A stretch of 64,000 bases of DNA, from assembly GCA_035236585.1 (NCBI GenBank), contig CP141132.1, forward strand, positions 60,919,880-60,983,879. Reading direction: 5' to 3'. Position 1 is the first letter of the stretch. Each line of letters begins with the position of its first letter. Shown here one piece after another: positions 1 to 13,400 of the stretch. The position numbers and the translations under genes were made by a program. The DNA comes from Warburgia ugandensis. Lineage: Eukaryota; Streptophyta; Magnoliopsida; Canellales; Canellaceae. Below the pieces are notes generated by a model that saw nothing but the letters and a program-made list of their open reading frames with translations, was not told the DNA's origin and made no database searches.

Positions 1-301
1 ATTGTTCACAACCTATAAGGTAGTACTAGAGCAGCAAGATCACTAATATGGCTGCCAGTGGTGATGGGCTGCTGTTCTACAAGATAACAACAACCTGATG
101 GGTGCAATATCGGAAACCCTCTGGGGCTTACAGGCATTATGCATCAGATGAATGACGTGATGACAGATGCGCAAATCAGTAACTTCAGTAAGGATTGAAC
201 GCAAAAACCCTAGGGCACAGACAGAACAAACCATTGTTAAACCAGCTGGCATTCCTGGACCCGTTTTAAACTCAATCAACGTGAACATTTTATCTCCCTA
301 A

Positions 302-1700
302 ATGATTCTCCTGGTAATGAAATGGATGTTTTGGATGCTCGTGAGAAAAGATTTCAAGGAGATAGGCCACTCCATCAGGGTTGACAACAATTTAGACGAA
401 ATTTCCATGAAAATGGATTACAAAATGAAGATAGATCTTGCATATTTTAATGGGCAGTACCATCTTGAGAATTTTCCGGATTGCATCATGGAGGTGGAGA
501 GATTCTTTGACTATGCAGAAACCCCGAAACACAAGAACGCAAAGTTCGTGGGTTACAAATTAAAAGGAGACACATCTACATGGTCAGAAAAATCACAAAT
601 GATGCGCATAAGGATAGGAAAACCTTCAAATAAGTCTTGGCCAATAGGAAACAACTTCTACAAGGTCAGTTCCTTCCATGATTACTGTTAAATGTTGTTT
701 ATCCAGCATGACAATAGGGCATATGAAGTATTTGAGAGCACACCACAGAATCTTTTACGCTTTCTATGCACAAAGAGTCAATGAAGACTTATTCCCAGAA
801 GGCTGCTAGGATTAATGGTGGCTCAAAACCAATTTAACAAAAGAAGTAGCCATGCAAGATATTTGAAGTTTAAACAATATGATCTGGTTGGTTGCTACGG
901 CAAAAACGTACTTAAGAGATTTTCTTTTCAAAGCCAAGCATTAGGGAGCTGAATGGTGGTTGATGAACTCTATTTGATGCAAATCAGGCACATAATATTG
1001 GGACACCCATTCCTACATGATTATGATGCTACACAATCAGACAAGGATAACAAACTAAGCTTCTCAGGAGGAGGAGTCTGTCCTGCTTACCAAGAAGCTT
1101 ATAGACCAAACCAAGGAGATAGCAAGGTGTATTTTACAGTTGATAAAGGGACAATATAGCAATCCTCACAAATTCCTGAAAGTTTACAACATCTTCTTCA
1201 CGAACTTGTCTATGTATTTCTTGAAAATTTGTCAGATGGGCTGCCACCCATGAGGGATATCCACATGTTATTAATTGGGTGTAGGATGCTTGTTTACCAA
1301 ATCTAGCACATTTCTATATAAGCCTAGGGAGCATTGACGTTCTAAGGTGTTCCAGGTGGGTCACAAGATGATGGTTTTCTTGTCTCAAGAGTGTTTTCAA
1401 GTTGGCATGCGCAACAAGTTGAAGATACAGAGGATTGGACCACCTACTATTCCAAAAAAGTTATCAACAACGCTTACATTGTAGAAGCTCCAGATTCTCT
1501 GGTCATTTTGAAGACTTTCCATGTTGTTGATTTGCACAAGTATCATTTAGTGGAACATTCTCCAGAAAACTCAAGGACAAGCTCTCTCCAAGTAGAAGGG
1601 ACTAATGTAGAGGAACATGTGCTTATCTTGAGAGCATTGGTTGCACCAAATCCATGGAGTATATTTTCAAGTCTAGAGGCATCTTGGAGCAACTAGACAT
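302..1700 (+). mobile_element. Ty3/gypsy retrotransposon fossil, internal parts only
   Basis: Three short stretches read as pieces of a Ty3/gypsy polyprotein in the usual order on the plus strand. They are a gag-like part around 420-630 (FNGQYHLENF, VERFFDY, GYKLKGDTSTW), a protease-to-RT-start part around 953-1260 (HIILGHPFLHDYDA, then SDGLPPMRDI), and an integrase C-terminal part around 1350-1560 (KVINNAYIVEAPDS, VVDLHKYH). No LTR pair was recognised. The element is heavily broken and old. It lies in the stretch that would be intron 3 of the MINIYO-like gene, antisense to it. Lineage within Ty3/gypsy is uncertain. Confidence 0.75.
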
Positions 1701-1734
1701 CTTTTGTCATAGTTTAGGTGTCTTATAAGTCTAT

Positions 1735-1886
1735 TGTGGTGTCTTATTTTTGCTTTAAGCAGTTAGGACCATTGTATCTTCATAAGTGACTTTAAGTAAG
1801 GGTATCTATGTGTGGTGTCTTATTTTTGCTTTAAGCATTTAGGACCATTGTATCTTCATAAGGGACTTTAAGTAAGGGTATCTATG
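1735..1886. repeat. 76-bp tandem duplication (two copies)
   Basis: Two head-to-tail copies with a 76-bp period, about 1735-1810 and 1811-1886, each containing GTCTTATTTTTGCTTTAAGC and CATTGTATCTTCATAA, with only a few differences. It lies just 3' of the Ty3/gypsy coding pieces, so it may belong to that element's 3' region. Confidence 0.85.
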
Positions 1887-4005
1887 TATTTTCATAATAT
1901 TTTGGATTTTAAGTAAGGGACTGAATGTAAAGCATGAATTTTCGGATTCTAATAGAGAGAAGACATTCAAGAAGGGTTCCCAGGGTTTCTTGAAAGAACT
2001 CTAGGATTTAGCTTTGCTCTTTTCAGATTTCAGGTTCTAAGTCTCCATTTGACTGTTTTATGCTCCATAAGGCCTGACATTTGCTGGTCAGATTGCCATA
2101 ACAAAATCTACTTGTCTGGTCTTAACATATATTACATTCCATGATCAGATACTGCTTCAACTGCTAAGAAGCTTGAAAAGAATCATCAAGATTTCTTGAA
2201 AAGAATCATCAAGATTTCTTGTGGAGTGAATATGAGTAGAAATTTTTTCTTCTAGAGTGTGCGGTACAGAAAAGGAAACAGTATGGATTTAGAGAGGATT
2301 CATAGTCAACTACACACTCTTAGGTAAATGGTGGACAGCAATGAGAGTTGATGCAGATTATGAAAAGTGGAATGAGATCTACAGCATAGTACAAAACAAG
2401 GATAACTACTTTAATTTAAGTGGCCTGTAAGCTGTAGTGCAATAACCCAATAAGCAGTATGGTAATGGGGGTTTGCAGGCTAGAGTCATCACAGAAGTTA
2501 TGTATTGATTCAAAAAGTACTTGAACCTTCTGCAACTCCATCTCTCAGTCTGCCCTAATTAACAGTTGAACTTTTGCTCCAATGTGTCTAACAGTATCAG
2601 CAATTCTTAGGGAGTTAAAACACCTCCAATTGCTGTTATAGGCACTAGCAATATCATGCTTGTGAAAGTATTGTTCTGCACTATGTTCTATACAACCTTC
2701 ATAGAAGCAAACAAGACAAAATGGCAAGGCTTTTCAATTTCCAACTCCCTTAGTTCCACTTGTTTTTTCCTGAGGTCTTTAGCTTTTGCCCTTTATCTGC
2801 TTGTTGCATGAAATGTAGCAACCAAGAGAAAATGATTAGTCTTTCCTATTATCAATTCTCTTACTTCAGATCATTTTCCTTCAGTTCTTTGGTTCTCCTC
2901 TTCATCTACCCAGTTTCAGATCTTCAGCCAACAACATTTTACCAAACAAATGCAATTTAAGCAATTATGTTTCTGCAAAGTTGAGATTATAATCTGTAGA
3001 ACAAACTAGGTGCAACTGTGCAAGTTGCATTTGTTCTGCTCAAGTAATTCAATTAAGTTCTAAAAATTATATAACTAATAATGTTTAAGGGAACAAGTCT
3101 GACCTTCTGATGCCAGTCATAATCCTTCGACATCAACAAGAACCCTGTTTCTCAATCATAACCTCTATCATCAGCTAATGGATGATTACGACTTATGAGT
3201 TCAGGGAATAAAGAGTATATCTGGGATCAGAGTCTGTTATCGAGTAGTGGAAAAGAGAGAGATACTTCATATGAATGAATTGTCAGTGTAAGCTGGACTT
3301 ATTCAACTTTTGTTCAGTTCAGCAACTTATACACAAAACACCTAATGTAACATATCTACAAAAATAAATATCAAATGCCAAATAAATAGTATGTTTTCTA
3401 CATAAAGTCATGACATTTATTGCACAGAGCAGCTGAAAAATGTTAATACCCACGAGCACTCAGACATGGAAACAGCACCTCTCAAATTCTTTTCTACACA
3501 GATATGCCTAGGTTATTCCTTTGAGCCTTATTTTAGATAACCCTCAAAGCAAAAGGCCAAACTATAACTATCTTCACTGCACAAGGAAATATTCAATTGC
3601 AGAAAGCACTCATTAGAATCTATATCCATTGAATAGGCTCAACCAATGTTCAAATTTTGCTCAAACGCCAACTATGGTCCGACATGATATGCAGTTATCA
3701 TGCAACGCTGATCTAGGTTTCAATTCAATCCCAAATCACTCCCACTTTGAAACGACAAACCAACAACTATAACAGGGCAACCTTCATGTTTTGTTAACAT
3801 TGTTTGTCCTTGCATTTGCTTACACAAGCTCATCAAGGAACATCAAAAAGATCAAAATCTTGCTACTAATGTGAATAGCATAACACACTAGAACCAACAA
3901 CCATAAATTCACATACCATTACTAAAGGCAAAAACAAAAATATCATTTCTCTTAAAAAGCAACTTAAAAGTTGCAATTGTTTATAATATTTGACTGCCTA
4001 AGTCA
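1887..4005. other. AT-rich stretch without recognised genes
   Basis: Apart from the 23-bp duplication nothing recognisable was found on either strand. I looked specifically for the next exon of the MINIYO-like gene (expected to begin near PGQRALAL) on the minus strand and did not see it. The stretch is therefore probably intron 3 of that gene, though loss of the gene's 3' part cannot be excluded. Confidence 0.5.
2172..2221. repeat. 23-bp tandem duplication
   Basis: The 23-bp unit starting CTTGAAAAGAATCATCAAG occurs twice exactly (2172-2194, 2195-2217), followed by the first four bases of a third copy. Confidence 0.85.
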
Positions 4006-4008
4006 TTA

Positions 4009-4128
4009 TTTTATTTATTTTATATTTTTAATATTGGAAGCACGCATCCATGACAGCCTCGAACCTGGAACCTGCCACAAGAGAGACCCCTTGCACCACT
4101 GAGCTAGTATTTAATTTTCAGTTTGCTG
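4009..4128 (-). mobile_element. tRNA-derived SINE-like element
   Basis: On the minus strand there is an RNA polymerase III box A-like sequence (TAGCTCAGTGGTGCAAGGGG, about 4086-4105) followed about 30 bp later by a box B-like sequence (GGTTCGAGGC, about 4057-4066). The unit is flanked by imperfect direct repeats (TTGACTGCCTAAGTCATTAT near 3989-4008 and TTGATTGCCTAATTCATCAT near 4132-4151), which read as an old target duplication. It differs in sequence from the two Au SINEs in this window. The exact ends are uncertain. Confidence 0.55.
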
Positions 4129-4319
4129 TACTTGATTGCCTAATTCATCATACAGTCAGTTATCAGTCATCTTTCCAGAACTGGCAGCCTCCCATGCTAC
4201 AGCTACGTAAGATCCACATGACATGACAACTTAGGCTGCAGCTTGTGAGGGATGCTTTCTAGCCAAACAATGCCAAAAACGTAATTCAAGAAAGGTAAGA
4301 TTAAAAAGGGTAAACTGAC

Positions 4320-4426
4320 CATGCTTCTAATGAGTGCTACTGCCTCTTTGATCGTGTATCCTGCACCACCAGGATCCCCTTCAGTTCGCAAGAAGTCACG
4401 TTCAGTTACATTCTCAACATGATTAG
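4320..4426 (-). CDS. IYO: MINIYO/RPAP1 exon 3
   Basis: The exon encodes residues 427-462, including the near-invariant RPAP1 C-domain motif ERDFLRTEGDP followed by GYTIKEAVALIRS. The acceptor is TGTGTGCAG at 4427-4435. The first two bases (CT) complete the codon begun by the last base of exon 2. The donor is placed at ATG|GTCAGT (4319/4318), which keeps phase 0; an alternative GT four bases further on is possible. In other plants the protein continues with PGQRALAL or similar. Confidence 0.85.
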
Positions 4427-7400
4427 CTGCACACAAATAAGCAGGAATTAAGAAACATCAAATTGAAGCTGCAAAAAAGTACTGGTGACGACAAACTCCA
4501 AACCAAATTAGATATGTATATGCAATAAAAAAAGTTCAGACTGACCAAACACCACCAAATTCTTGGAATGTTTAAGTAGTAGCATGAAAAAAAGAAGAAT
4601 GACCAGAAAACACAAATAGATTTTACATATGAAGTGAAGGGAAAAAAGAATTTTTTTCACAATTATGTACCCTAATAAAAGGGCAGCCCCAGTGCACGAA
4701 GCTCCTGCCTATGCGGGGTCCACGGAAGGGCCGGACCACAAGGCCTATAGTAGGCAGCCTTACCTTGCATTTTGCAAGAGGCTGATTCCACGCATTGAAC
4801 CCGTGACCTCAAGGTCACATGAGAACAACTTTTACCGTTACGCCAAGTCTCCCCTTCAATTATGTACCCTAATCTTGAACGAAAATCTTATACAGCGGCC
4901 AGATCTTTCAAATAGCTCAGGCCCCCAAGTTATGTTAAGTGTATCTCCATAAGGGCTCCATCTAACAGCAGTTAGTTTAAGTTAGGGAATGGCCTCACTT
5001 GTCATTCTAGTAACAAGTTTGGAGGGTATTATCACCATTTCTAAAATTGATATTTTCAATTAGAAAATTAGTAAGTTCCCCATGGGCAATAATTTCCTAT
5101 CATGATCATTGAATATTTTAAGCAGAAAAATTAGTAGGTGGAAGCATCCAATGGTCATTATTTTTCAAGTAGCCTAAATATGGTAGGTCAAGCAAGATGA
5201 ATAGAACCAATCATCCAAATGTGGGGCCTAAGCTACATGGCATACCCTTTTGGATTTTTCAATCATGACCAGTGATATTTCAACTAAAAAAATTAGTAGG
5301 AAGAAGCATCCAATCATCCCTAATTTTGCAATGGAGAGTGTAACGAAGGGGATCCTAGATGCTCACAAACACTGGATAGCATCTACAAGTTCTATGGTCA
5401 CTTGAAAATCCTTGAAGACCAAGAAATCACTATTTTTTCATTTGTTTTTTCTCTTCAGGCAGAACTCAGGACATTGCACGTCCTTCTTTCATTTCAGAAC
5501 ACTTCCAATTTAATCCTATAATTAAGATTGTAATATGTTCCCTTTCGATGCCAATGAATAATAAATTGAGTTTCATACTACCAAGGAAAGAGATTTCGTA
5601 AGCCCAAACCAGAGACAAATCAAGCCTTTTTACACTAAATGGGGATACTTGATTATCCCAGAAAAGAGTAGAGGAAAAAGGGGGAGAGAAACAGAGAAGG
5701 GAATAGGCGAAGTCACCTTCTGTAGGAAAGGAACAGAAATTTCACATGCGGACCTTCAATTTTGAGAGAAGAAGCACAAGAATTCCTTAATATGAACAGG
5801 CTCTTCATCCTTATTGACAATCACTCCATTCTTTTCATTGATTTGGCAATATTACCATTAGCCCCAGATACCTAAGACATCTTCTTCTCGGTAGACAAAT
5901 AATAAAACAGAACACAAGAGCAGAGTTTTCATCAACTGCCATTCCCGCTTTCATGGAGAAACTGACAAAACAGAGAAGAACCAGATCTAAGTTTTAAAAC
6001 TAAATTAATACCCTTCACGACTGTCTAACGGAACATTAGATGGGCCATACAGAAAGATACTTAATATATCTTGAGGTCCTTATGTGAAACGTTTTACAGA
6101 TGGCCCTGTGTGAGATTTTCAAGTAACATTAGGTACATACATGAAAGAATTGAAAACAAAAAACAAAACAAAATGAGCAGATTGCTATGAAAAATATATG
6201 ACAAAAGAGTTTCCCCACTTCCACAGAAAAGCACATGATAGTTCAATATAAAAAATAGAAAGAAATAAATAAACAGGTTATGCCAAATATAAAGAAGCAT
6301 GTCACTGGAGTGCTAAACACAAATCAAGAAATTTACCAACTCTACTTTCCCATAATTGCTGCAGTCCTTGCTCAACTCAAGGAAGAAAAAGCTGCTATAA
6401 TAGCCACATATTGAATGACAACAATCATGAAGCTAAATCTAACTAAAAAGAAGAAGTCATGGGGCAACCAACTAATGCTAATTAAAGACAAAAAATACAC
6501 ATTAGGGCAAAGAGTCTTTCATGAGGAAGTTTCATGTCCTTACATCTAATAAATCAACCAGGTTATACACAGTTTCACCTGAGAGCTATCCATTGAGCGG
6601 ATCCACCTTTCAATTGCTAAGAAGCAACTCGTACATTTTACACTGCTAATAATCCGTTTACCCAATTTGTATTATGATGTTCGAAAATGTAACTAATCAC
6701 AGGCATTGAAGGATCTGATGTGTGCACATGTGCACGTGCCTGCATGTTTGTGAAGGTCATGAAATGAGTCAGGATGCTAAGGGTTATGTCCAAAAGAGTG
6801 AAAGAACTAGAACTACTATAAGAAGTTCTTGGCAACAGTAAGCAAGGAAGAGAAAGGAGGTAGAGAAAAAGGAAATAGAGAAACAAACTAATAACAGAAA
6901 ATATAAGGTATAGTTACTATTCTATGAAGAAACATACATCATAAAATGTATTACAGTGTTGTATAAAATATAAATAAATATTTAATTTCATAATATGACA
7001 CTAGAAAAAAAAGGGCACACATGATGCGACATACACACAGAGGTGTAAGGCCCCTTTCATTGCTTATTTGGAGTTAGTTTCTATAAGTAAACCAATGAAG
7101 TAAAAAAGTCATATTTAATACATATATCTCCATAAAAAAAAAATTTAATAGGAAAAATTAGTTTTGGACAGACCTCCATGCCAAAAATTTCAACAAAAAC
7201 TATAACAAATTCAGTTTTTAACCACCATTAAAAGTAGGGGGTGAATTTTTTTATATATATAGTACATATATAATATTTGTATATTAATTAAATACATAAT
7301 TATATGTTCATTAATTAATCAATCTAAAAGTTTAGGTTGATAGGAAGTGGGCCAATGATAGTTATATCTCTAACACACCACCTCACATGGGAGGCTATTT

Positions 7401-10400
7401 GTTTTGGGCTCTTGTAGGTGGATTTGATAAATGAAATATCTTTGGATTCAAACTCATGACCTTTTGGTCAATAAAGCTTTGATACCATATTGGTTTACCA
7501 TTCAACCTATGAGTTTAAGCTCATAGGATAAATGATAATACAATATGGTATCAGAGCTTTGTTGACCAAAAGGTCGTGAATTCAAATCCCGAGATCTTCC
7601 ATTTACCAAATCCACTTGCAAGAGCCCAAAATTGGCCTTCCACTTGAGGGGGTGTGTTAGATATATAACCATTATTGGCCCACTTGCTATCAAATTAAGC
7701 TTTTAGGTGTATATACACACTTGTAACAAAGGAATGCTTTGGCCACAATGGAAGGTGTGTCTAGTCACAACATTTTCTACAGCCAACCTTTGAGTGATCC
7801 AAACTGTTCATCTGTTTGATCCACCTTCAGATACTTACTGGATCGAAAACCATGTGAATTGGTTGATTCAAGGTCTAATATTTAAACTGTTGTTTATCAA
7901 AGTTCCTAAACTGTTTGTATTTTAGCACAATTTTTAGATGGTGGAGTTAACCAATCCACTTGGTTTTGATCCAACAGATGTCCAAAGGTAGAGCAAGGAG
8001 ATGAACAAGTAGGATCAAGCAAAGTTGGGCCCCAAAAGATTGTGGCCAGAGGACACGCCTCCCTTTGCAGTCAGTTCAGAATTCCTCCATATAACATGTG
8101 AAAATAAATATACAAACAGAATTATTATACATGCACTTGCTATACAATATACAAATAACATATATAGTATAACCCATATATGTATCTACGTGCCTGTGTA
8201 CTTAACAATGCACTAGAGGAACAGATGAAGGAGAAAGATAGAACAAGGAACCACTCATGGAGCTACGCCAAACAACGATAGAAATGGGAATAGGTATTCA
8301 GTCATTTTACTTTGCATGGGAACCAAGAATTAAGTCCTCGGAGGTCACTTTATTTCCATTCTAAGGTTCTCTTATACTAATCTATCCAAACAGTGATTGT
8401 AATGGTTGACCTGTTCATTGAATAATTGGCGGCCTATACCACTAAGAGACAATTAATTTCAAGGAAATAGCAAGCATTGGTTACAGGATTTTGAAGCTAA
8501 TAACCGTTGCTGGCAAACCAATATCAATATCCAGTATAAGAAACATAGAGATCATCAAAACCAACAAATAAGACAGCTTGAAACAAAATAATGGTTTAAT
8601 GAAAGTGAAAATATAAACATGCCAGGAAGTAGATTCAAGATAAATATGCACAATGTGTTGTTGATAGTTCGACTAATTAATCCATAATGCCAAAGATAAT
8701 GAAGCAACTCTTGCTTACCACCTCGAGGAATCTGGACCGAATCATTTTCCAACACAGACCCATCCAGAGAAAACCTTAACGCCCTGACTTTCTCAACTCT
8801 GTCAGTCCAAGCATTCCATGCACTGGTACTAGGCACATCAGTTGATGGCTGACCATCACTGTCTCCCTTAGTGAATGCAGGTGCAGTATGCATTCTCTCT
8901 GCCACATTGGAAGGTTCACCATCTAAAATTGGAGTGCTTTTAGAGTCTTGGTTCAAGTGATTTCCATTGTCAACAGTACTATGGTCATCTCCTGAAACCA
9001 AATTTTCTGTGGCTTTTTTCTGCTTCCCAGTTCTATCTCGACCACGTCTCTTCAGCATCTCCAAAACTTCCGGACGCAATTTCTCCATTATCTCAGCCTG
9101 AGCTTCTGCAATTTCTTCAGGTGTCATCTTCTGTAAGCGAGCATTATTTTCAGCATCAATTTCGCTCATAAATGGCAGTGAACCTTTCTCATTCCCTTTT
9201 AGTTTAACATGTCCAGCAGCCTGATATTTGTTCCCATCATCTTTCTGGGAATTCTCTAGGGGAATGTGACTTTCATCATAAACATCAATCACAGAGAAGG
9301 ATCCTTGTTCCCTATTCTCGAACACATCAGATCTAGTATCCTGATATTTAGCCATGTCAGGAACTGGCAAGCTCTTATATTCAGTAACTGGGTCCAATGT
9401 CAAAGATCCTGAACCACGTTGATCGGTCTGTCCATTTCTAATGAGATCCATGTTAGAAGCCATGTGTGATTCTGTGTTGGAATTTTTACAACTGACTCCT
9501 ACTTCAGACAAATTTCTATTTTCAACACTTGTAGCTGGGTCCTTTTCTCTGTTTTCTTCTCTCTGGTTCACCAAAGCTAAGACATTCTCTTTCTTTTCTT
9601 GAAGTGTAGCAGATATATCTGGGGGCCCTAATTCTCTCCACTTGCTAAAGTCCAAACCTTTCTTCTGTTTTCTCTGTATTGGATGTGCAGAGGCTGCTAT
9701 AGGGTCAAAGCTGGTATCATCCCTATCTTCTTCATCATCCACATCTTGCAATTCAATGCCCACGGGAGCCCAATGCTGTAAAAAGTAATTGAACAATTGG
9801 TACTACAAAAAAACTGTCATTTTTCTTTCCATGGTTTAACACAGAAAATTATAGCCTTAAATTGAACATGGTATGTCAAAACATGTCAATCATATAACAA
9901 TGCAACAATTAGCATCTTAAAATCGGAAACAAAGGAGAAGAAGCAGAGTCTTCTATGGCAGTTATATCAATTTCTAGAACTAAGATCTTCAGCTATTCTA
10001 AGATCGTATCACTATCAAGAGATAGAAACAGCACCATATACAGAAGCACTTTTCATCTACATCCTCATCACTAAATTTTGTAATTATTCTTATAAGTCTT
10101 CATTTTTTATATATTGTAAAAGAGCCGTCATTGGGAGGAAGGATATTTTAACACGTAACAAGTGGGTAACCCAATTAACCAAATTGATTATGTGTCACCC
10201 TCGTTGTGATCATAGGAGCAGTTTCAGTGATAGGAAGCAGGAAAGAGATCTCAGTAAAAGAGGTACCTGCTATGTTCCTATGGGCCAACCAGAGGTGAGC
10301 TTTTTTGGGAGCCTCAATTAAGTGAACTTAAACTTAAGCATGGTGAACCATGTCACAGATCAGTTGTGTGCTTCATATTCAGATACGAATTCCATTCCAT

Positions 10401-13400
10401 TCTGAGTGGAATTTGCTGGAATATGCTATTCTGCAACATAAAACTCAAGCAAAAACCCCAGATATCATAATGATCTGGCAGGGTATGCAAGTTACTTTCA
10501 AAATCAAGAGTGTCTTGAATTTGATTATCAAAGAGGCCCAGAATGTTTTTTTCCCTGGAAGACAGATTCATGATAACATCCTCCTTGCTCATGAGGTGCT
10601 CACCTCATTCAAGATCTCTTAAGCTAAAATATAGGAACAGAAATCAAGATAGATATGTTTAAAACATGTGACCTCATCAGGTGGGAGTTACTCAACAAAC
10701 CCTTACTGAGAACAGGATTTCTGAGCAGATGGTTAAACTCGTTATGTTTATGGTTTCAACTACAAGTCTAGCAATTTGCATGAACTGCCAGCAGTTAGAA
10801 TGGTTTAAACCTAGGTGTGGTATTAGGAAGGAGACCCCTTGTACCAGTTTGTAATATGTATGAAAAGCTTTAGCGACTATTCTTCATAATGTATGCTGAT
10901 GATGTCCTAGTGTCAGTTGAGGCATCATTTGAGAACTGTGATGAGCTCAGGAAATTGTTTTATCTGTTTGGTCAAGAATCTGCCCTGAAAATCACTGCTG
11001 GTAATCATCTGTGGTTTTCTCTCGGAATGAGCACCAAAAAGCTCATAAACCTCTGTACAAAATCCTTAATATCTTAAATGGAACCTGTTCTTTCTAAGAG
11101 GTCTACTTCTGAGAAATTCGGCCTCTTGAAGAACAGAAGGCAGATTAAGACGACTCCTTGGAAAAGATTACTCCTTTCTAAATCAGGTAGGTTGACTTTG
11201 CTTAGTTCTGTGACTGCTGGAATGGGAACATCTGTTAAGCAAGAGTGCTCTATACCGAACTTTGTTCTCCAAGAGTGTAGAAGACTTCAGAATGACTACA
11301 TTCGGAAAAAAGTAACAAGTAGGATGACAAAGGGAGTCCTAAGGGTTGGTTAGGATAAAGTGGCAGGCAGCAAACTTCATGATGGTCTCGAAGTAAGAGA
11401 CACTTCAAAGATAGACAAAATTTTCAAATAAAGCATGGAGAATTGTTAGATAATCAAACTCTCTTGGTTCTCACTCATAAATACTGAATACCTGAGAGGA
11501 AAATCTATGTTTGAAATTAAAAAAGCTAGTACTACCTCAGCAATGCGGAATGAAATTTTTCAAACTGCCGGGATCTCCTTCATAATAGGATCAGATGAGC
11601 GATTGGCAATGTAAAGAACACCTCTCTTTGGAATGATAACTGGATGGGTTTAGATCTGGTGATAGATCATGTTTTTATTTCTCATTTCAATAGCTGTAAG
11701 AAGGAAGATTGAGTTGCAGATATCCTGTTGCATGACAGCAGGAGGGATTTTTCTAAGGTTTCTGGTTCAAATATGAGGTTGTTTGGTTCCTTCTGAATCT
11801 GGAACCTTCACTATTGGATCTGCCTATAACTTAAAATGCAGCACCAACCATGATGGACATTCTATTAGGAAAATAATTTGGAATAAGAAAGCTTCAGCCA
11901 AGGGGGAAGCTCATCAATTGGCAAATTGCTCATCATAGGTTGCTTGTTAGAGGAAACTCAGATTGCTTCCCAAAGATCAGAAGTTATGCCCAATGTGTAA
12001 TGCTCAAGCTAAGACTATCTTCCATCTGTTGCCCCATTGCGAGCAGGTAAACCTCTTCAGAAAACGGATACTGATTCTTTTGCATTACCAGAGTATGACT
12101 TTTCTAGTATGCAGGCAGCTATGAACATGTGGTTGAAGAAGGCAGAGAAGCAGTTTTGAATGATTTGTTCACAGTAGCAAATGTCCTCAGGAATGATTCT
12201 ATATGATTTAAACAGAAAAGAGTAGTTCATGGTAATAATGCTGACTGGATATGAGTTGCTGTGGAATGAACGGAGGCTAGAGTAATTGAATAGTCAAATT
12301 CCCTTAATAATTGTCCTTTATTCGCAGATGAGCAAGCACCGAATCTAAAATTCTGTTAATAATCTGTCTCCTCAATTATTGCAGTAAGGGAATTATATTC
12401 ACTTAATTAGCAAGCAGAGATGACGATTGACAATGTACAAAGCCCACAAACAGGCCTACAAGATAGTAACTCTAGAAGTAACTATCTCATGAAGCTCCAT
12501 GAAATGCACTTCCGATCACTTAAACCATGCACATGCCAAAGATTAAGATAATTCCTATTCTCCTTACAAGATTTCTTAAGTTATCCACCAAATTTTTTCA
12601 CCATCAATGAATCTTTTGTTACCCAGAAGATTTGAAGTATTGACGTCTTGACAGATCCACGTGTGAGATTGTTTTATATGTATATTGCAATTTTATTTTT
12701 GAACTCTTTTAGGTTATGTGCACAACTACCATCTGAAAATTTTTAAGTAGCAAGTACACTGCAACTTGGACATATAAACAAGTGATATAATGATGAGGAA
12801 CCCCATCATAGTGCTGACTATTCAGGCCTGACTCCTTACTTTAATGATACAATTCCAAGAGGATCAAAATGACAAAACCTACACTACCACATCTAAACAC
12901 TACTACTCCTGAATATTTCTGTAAATGCCAGGCTGCTACAGTCCTTGTTTGGCATTACTGCTTTCATATTCTCAACAGCGATCTAAGATTTGATCTACAG
13001 GGCGTAACATATACAGTGAAAACTCACACTTCCCCAAGGAGGACAATCACAAGCAGTTAAAAAAAATTTGCTATCCTAGGCAAAACAATGAATTGTTATT
13101 TTCTACTGGTAGATGCTGTAATTCATCAATCTTTTCTCTGTAATCAGTATGAATCATCAGTTAAAACCAAATTAAGCTACGAACTGCCATTCCCATGTTT
13201 TTATCACAAAACAATTGTAACCGAAATTAATAATTACGTCACATAGTTGTCCCAATTCCTTGAATCCTTATTTTCAAATCCCACCAGTCACAGTACATAA
13301 GGCTAGTTAAACAAAGACTTGTATAGCAAATCACTGTCAAGCAAATCTCCATCCGAGGCAAATTAACTCGCAAAGTCTGTGAGCTAGGTAGAATAAGCCA

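Noticed and set aside
43-288. 81-codon minus-strand frame at the left edge
   Set aside because: No family resemblance. It is probably chance in intronic or repeat DNA.
2545-2727. 60-codon minus-strand frame near the left edge, considered as a MINIYO exon
   Set aside because: The sequence does not match the expected continuation of the family and no suitable acceptor was seen.
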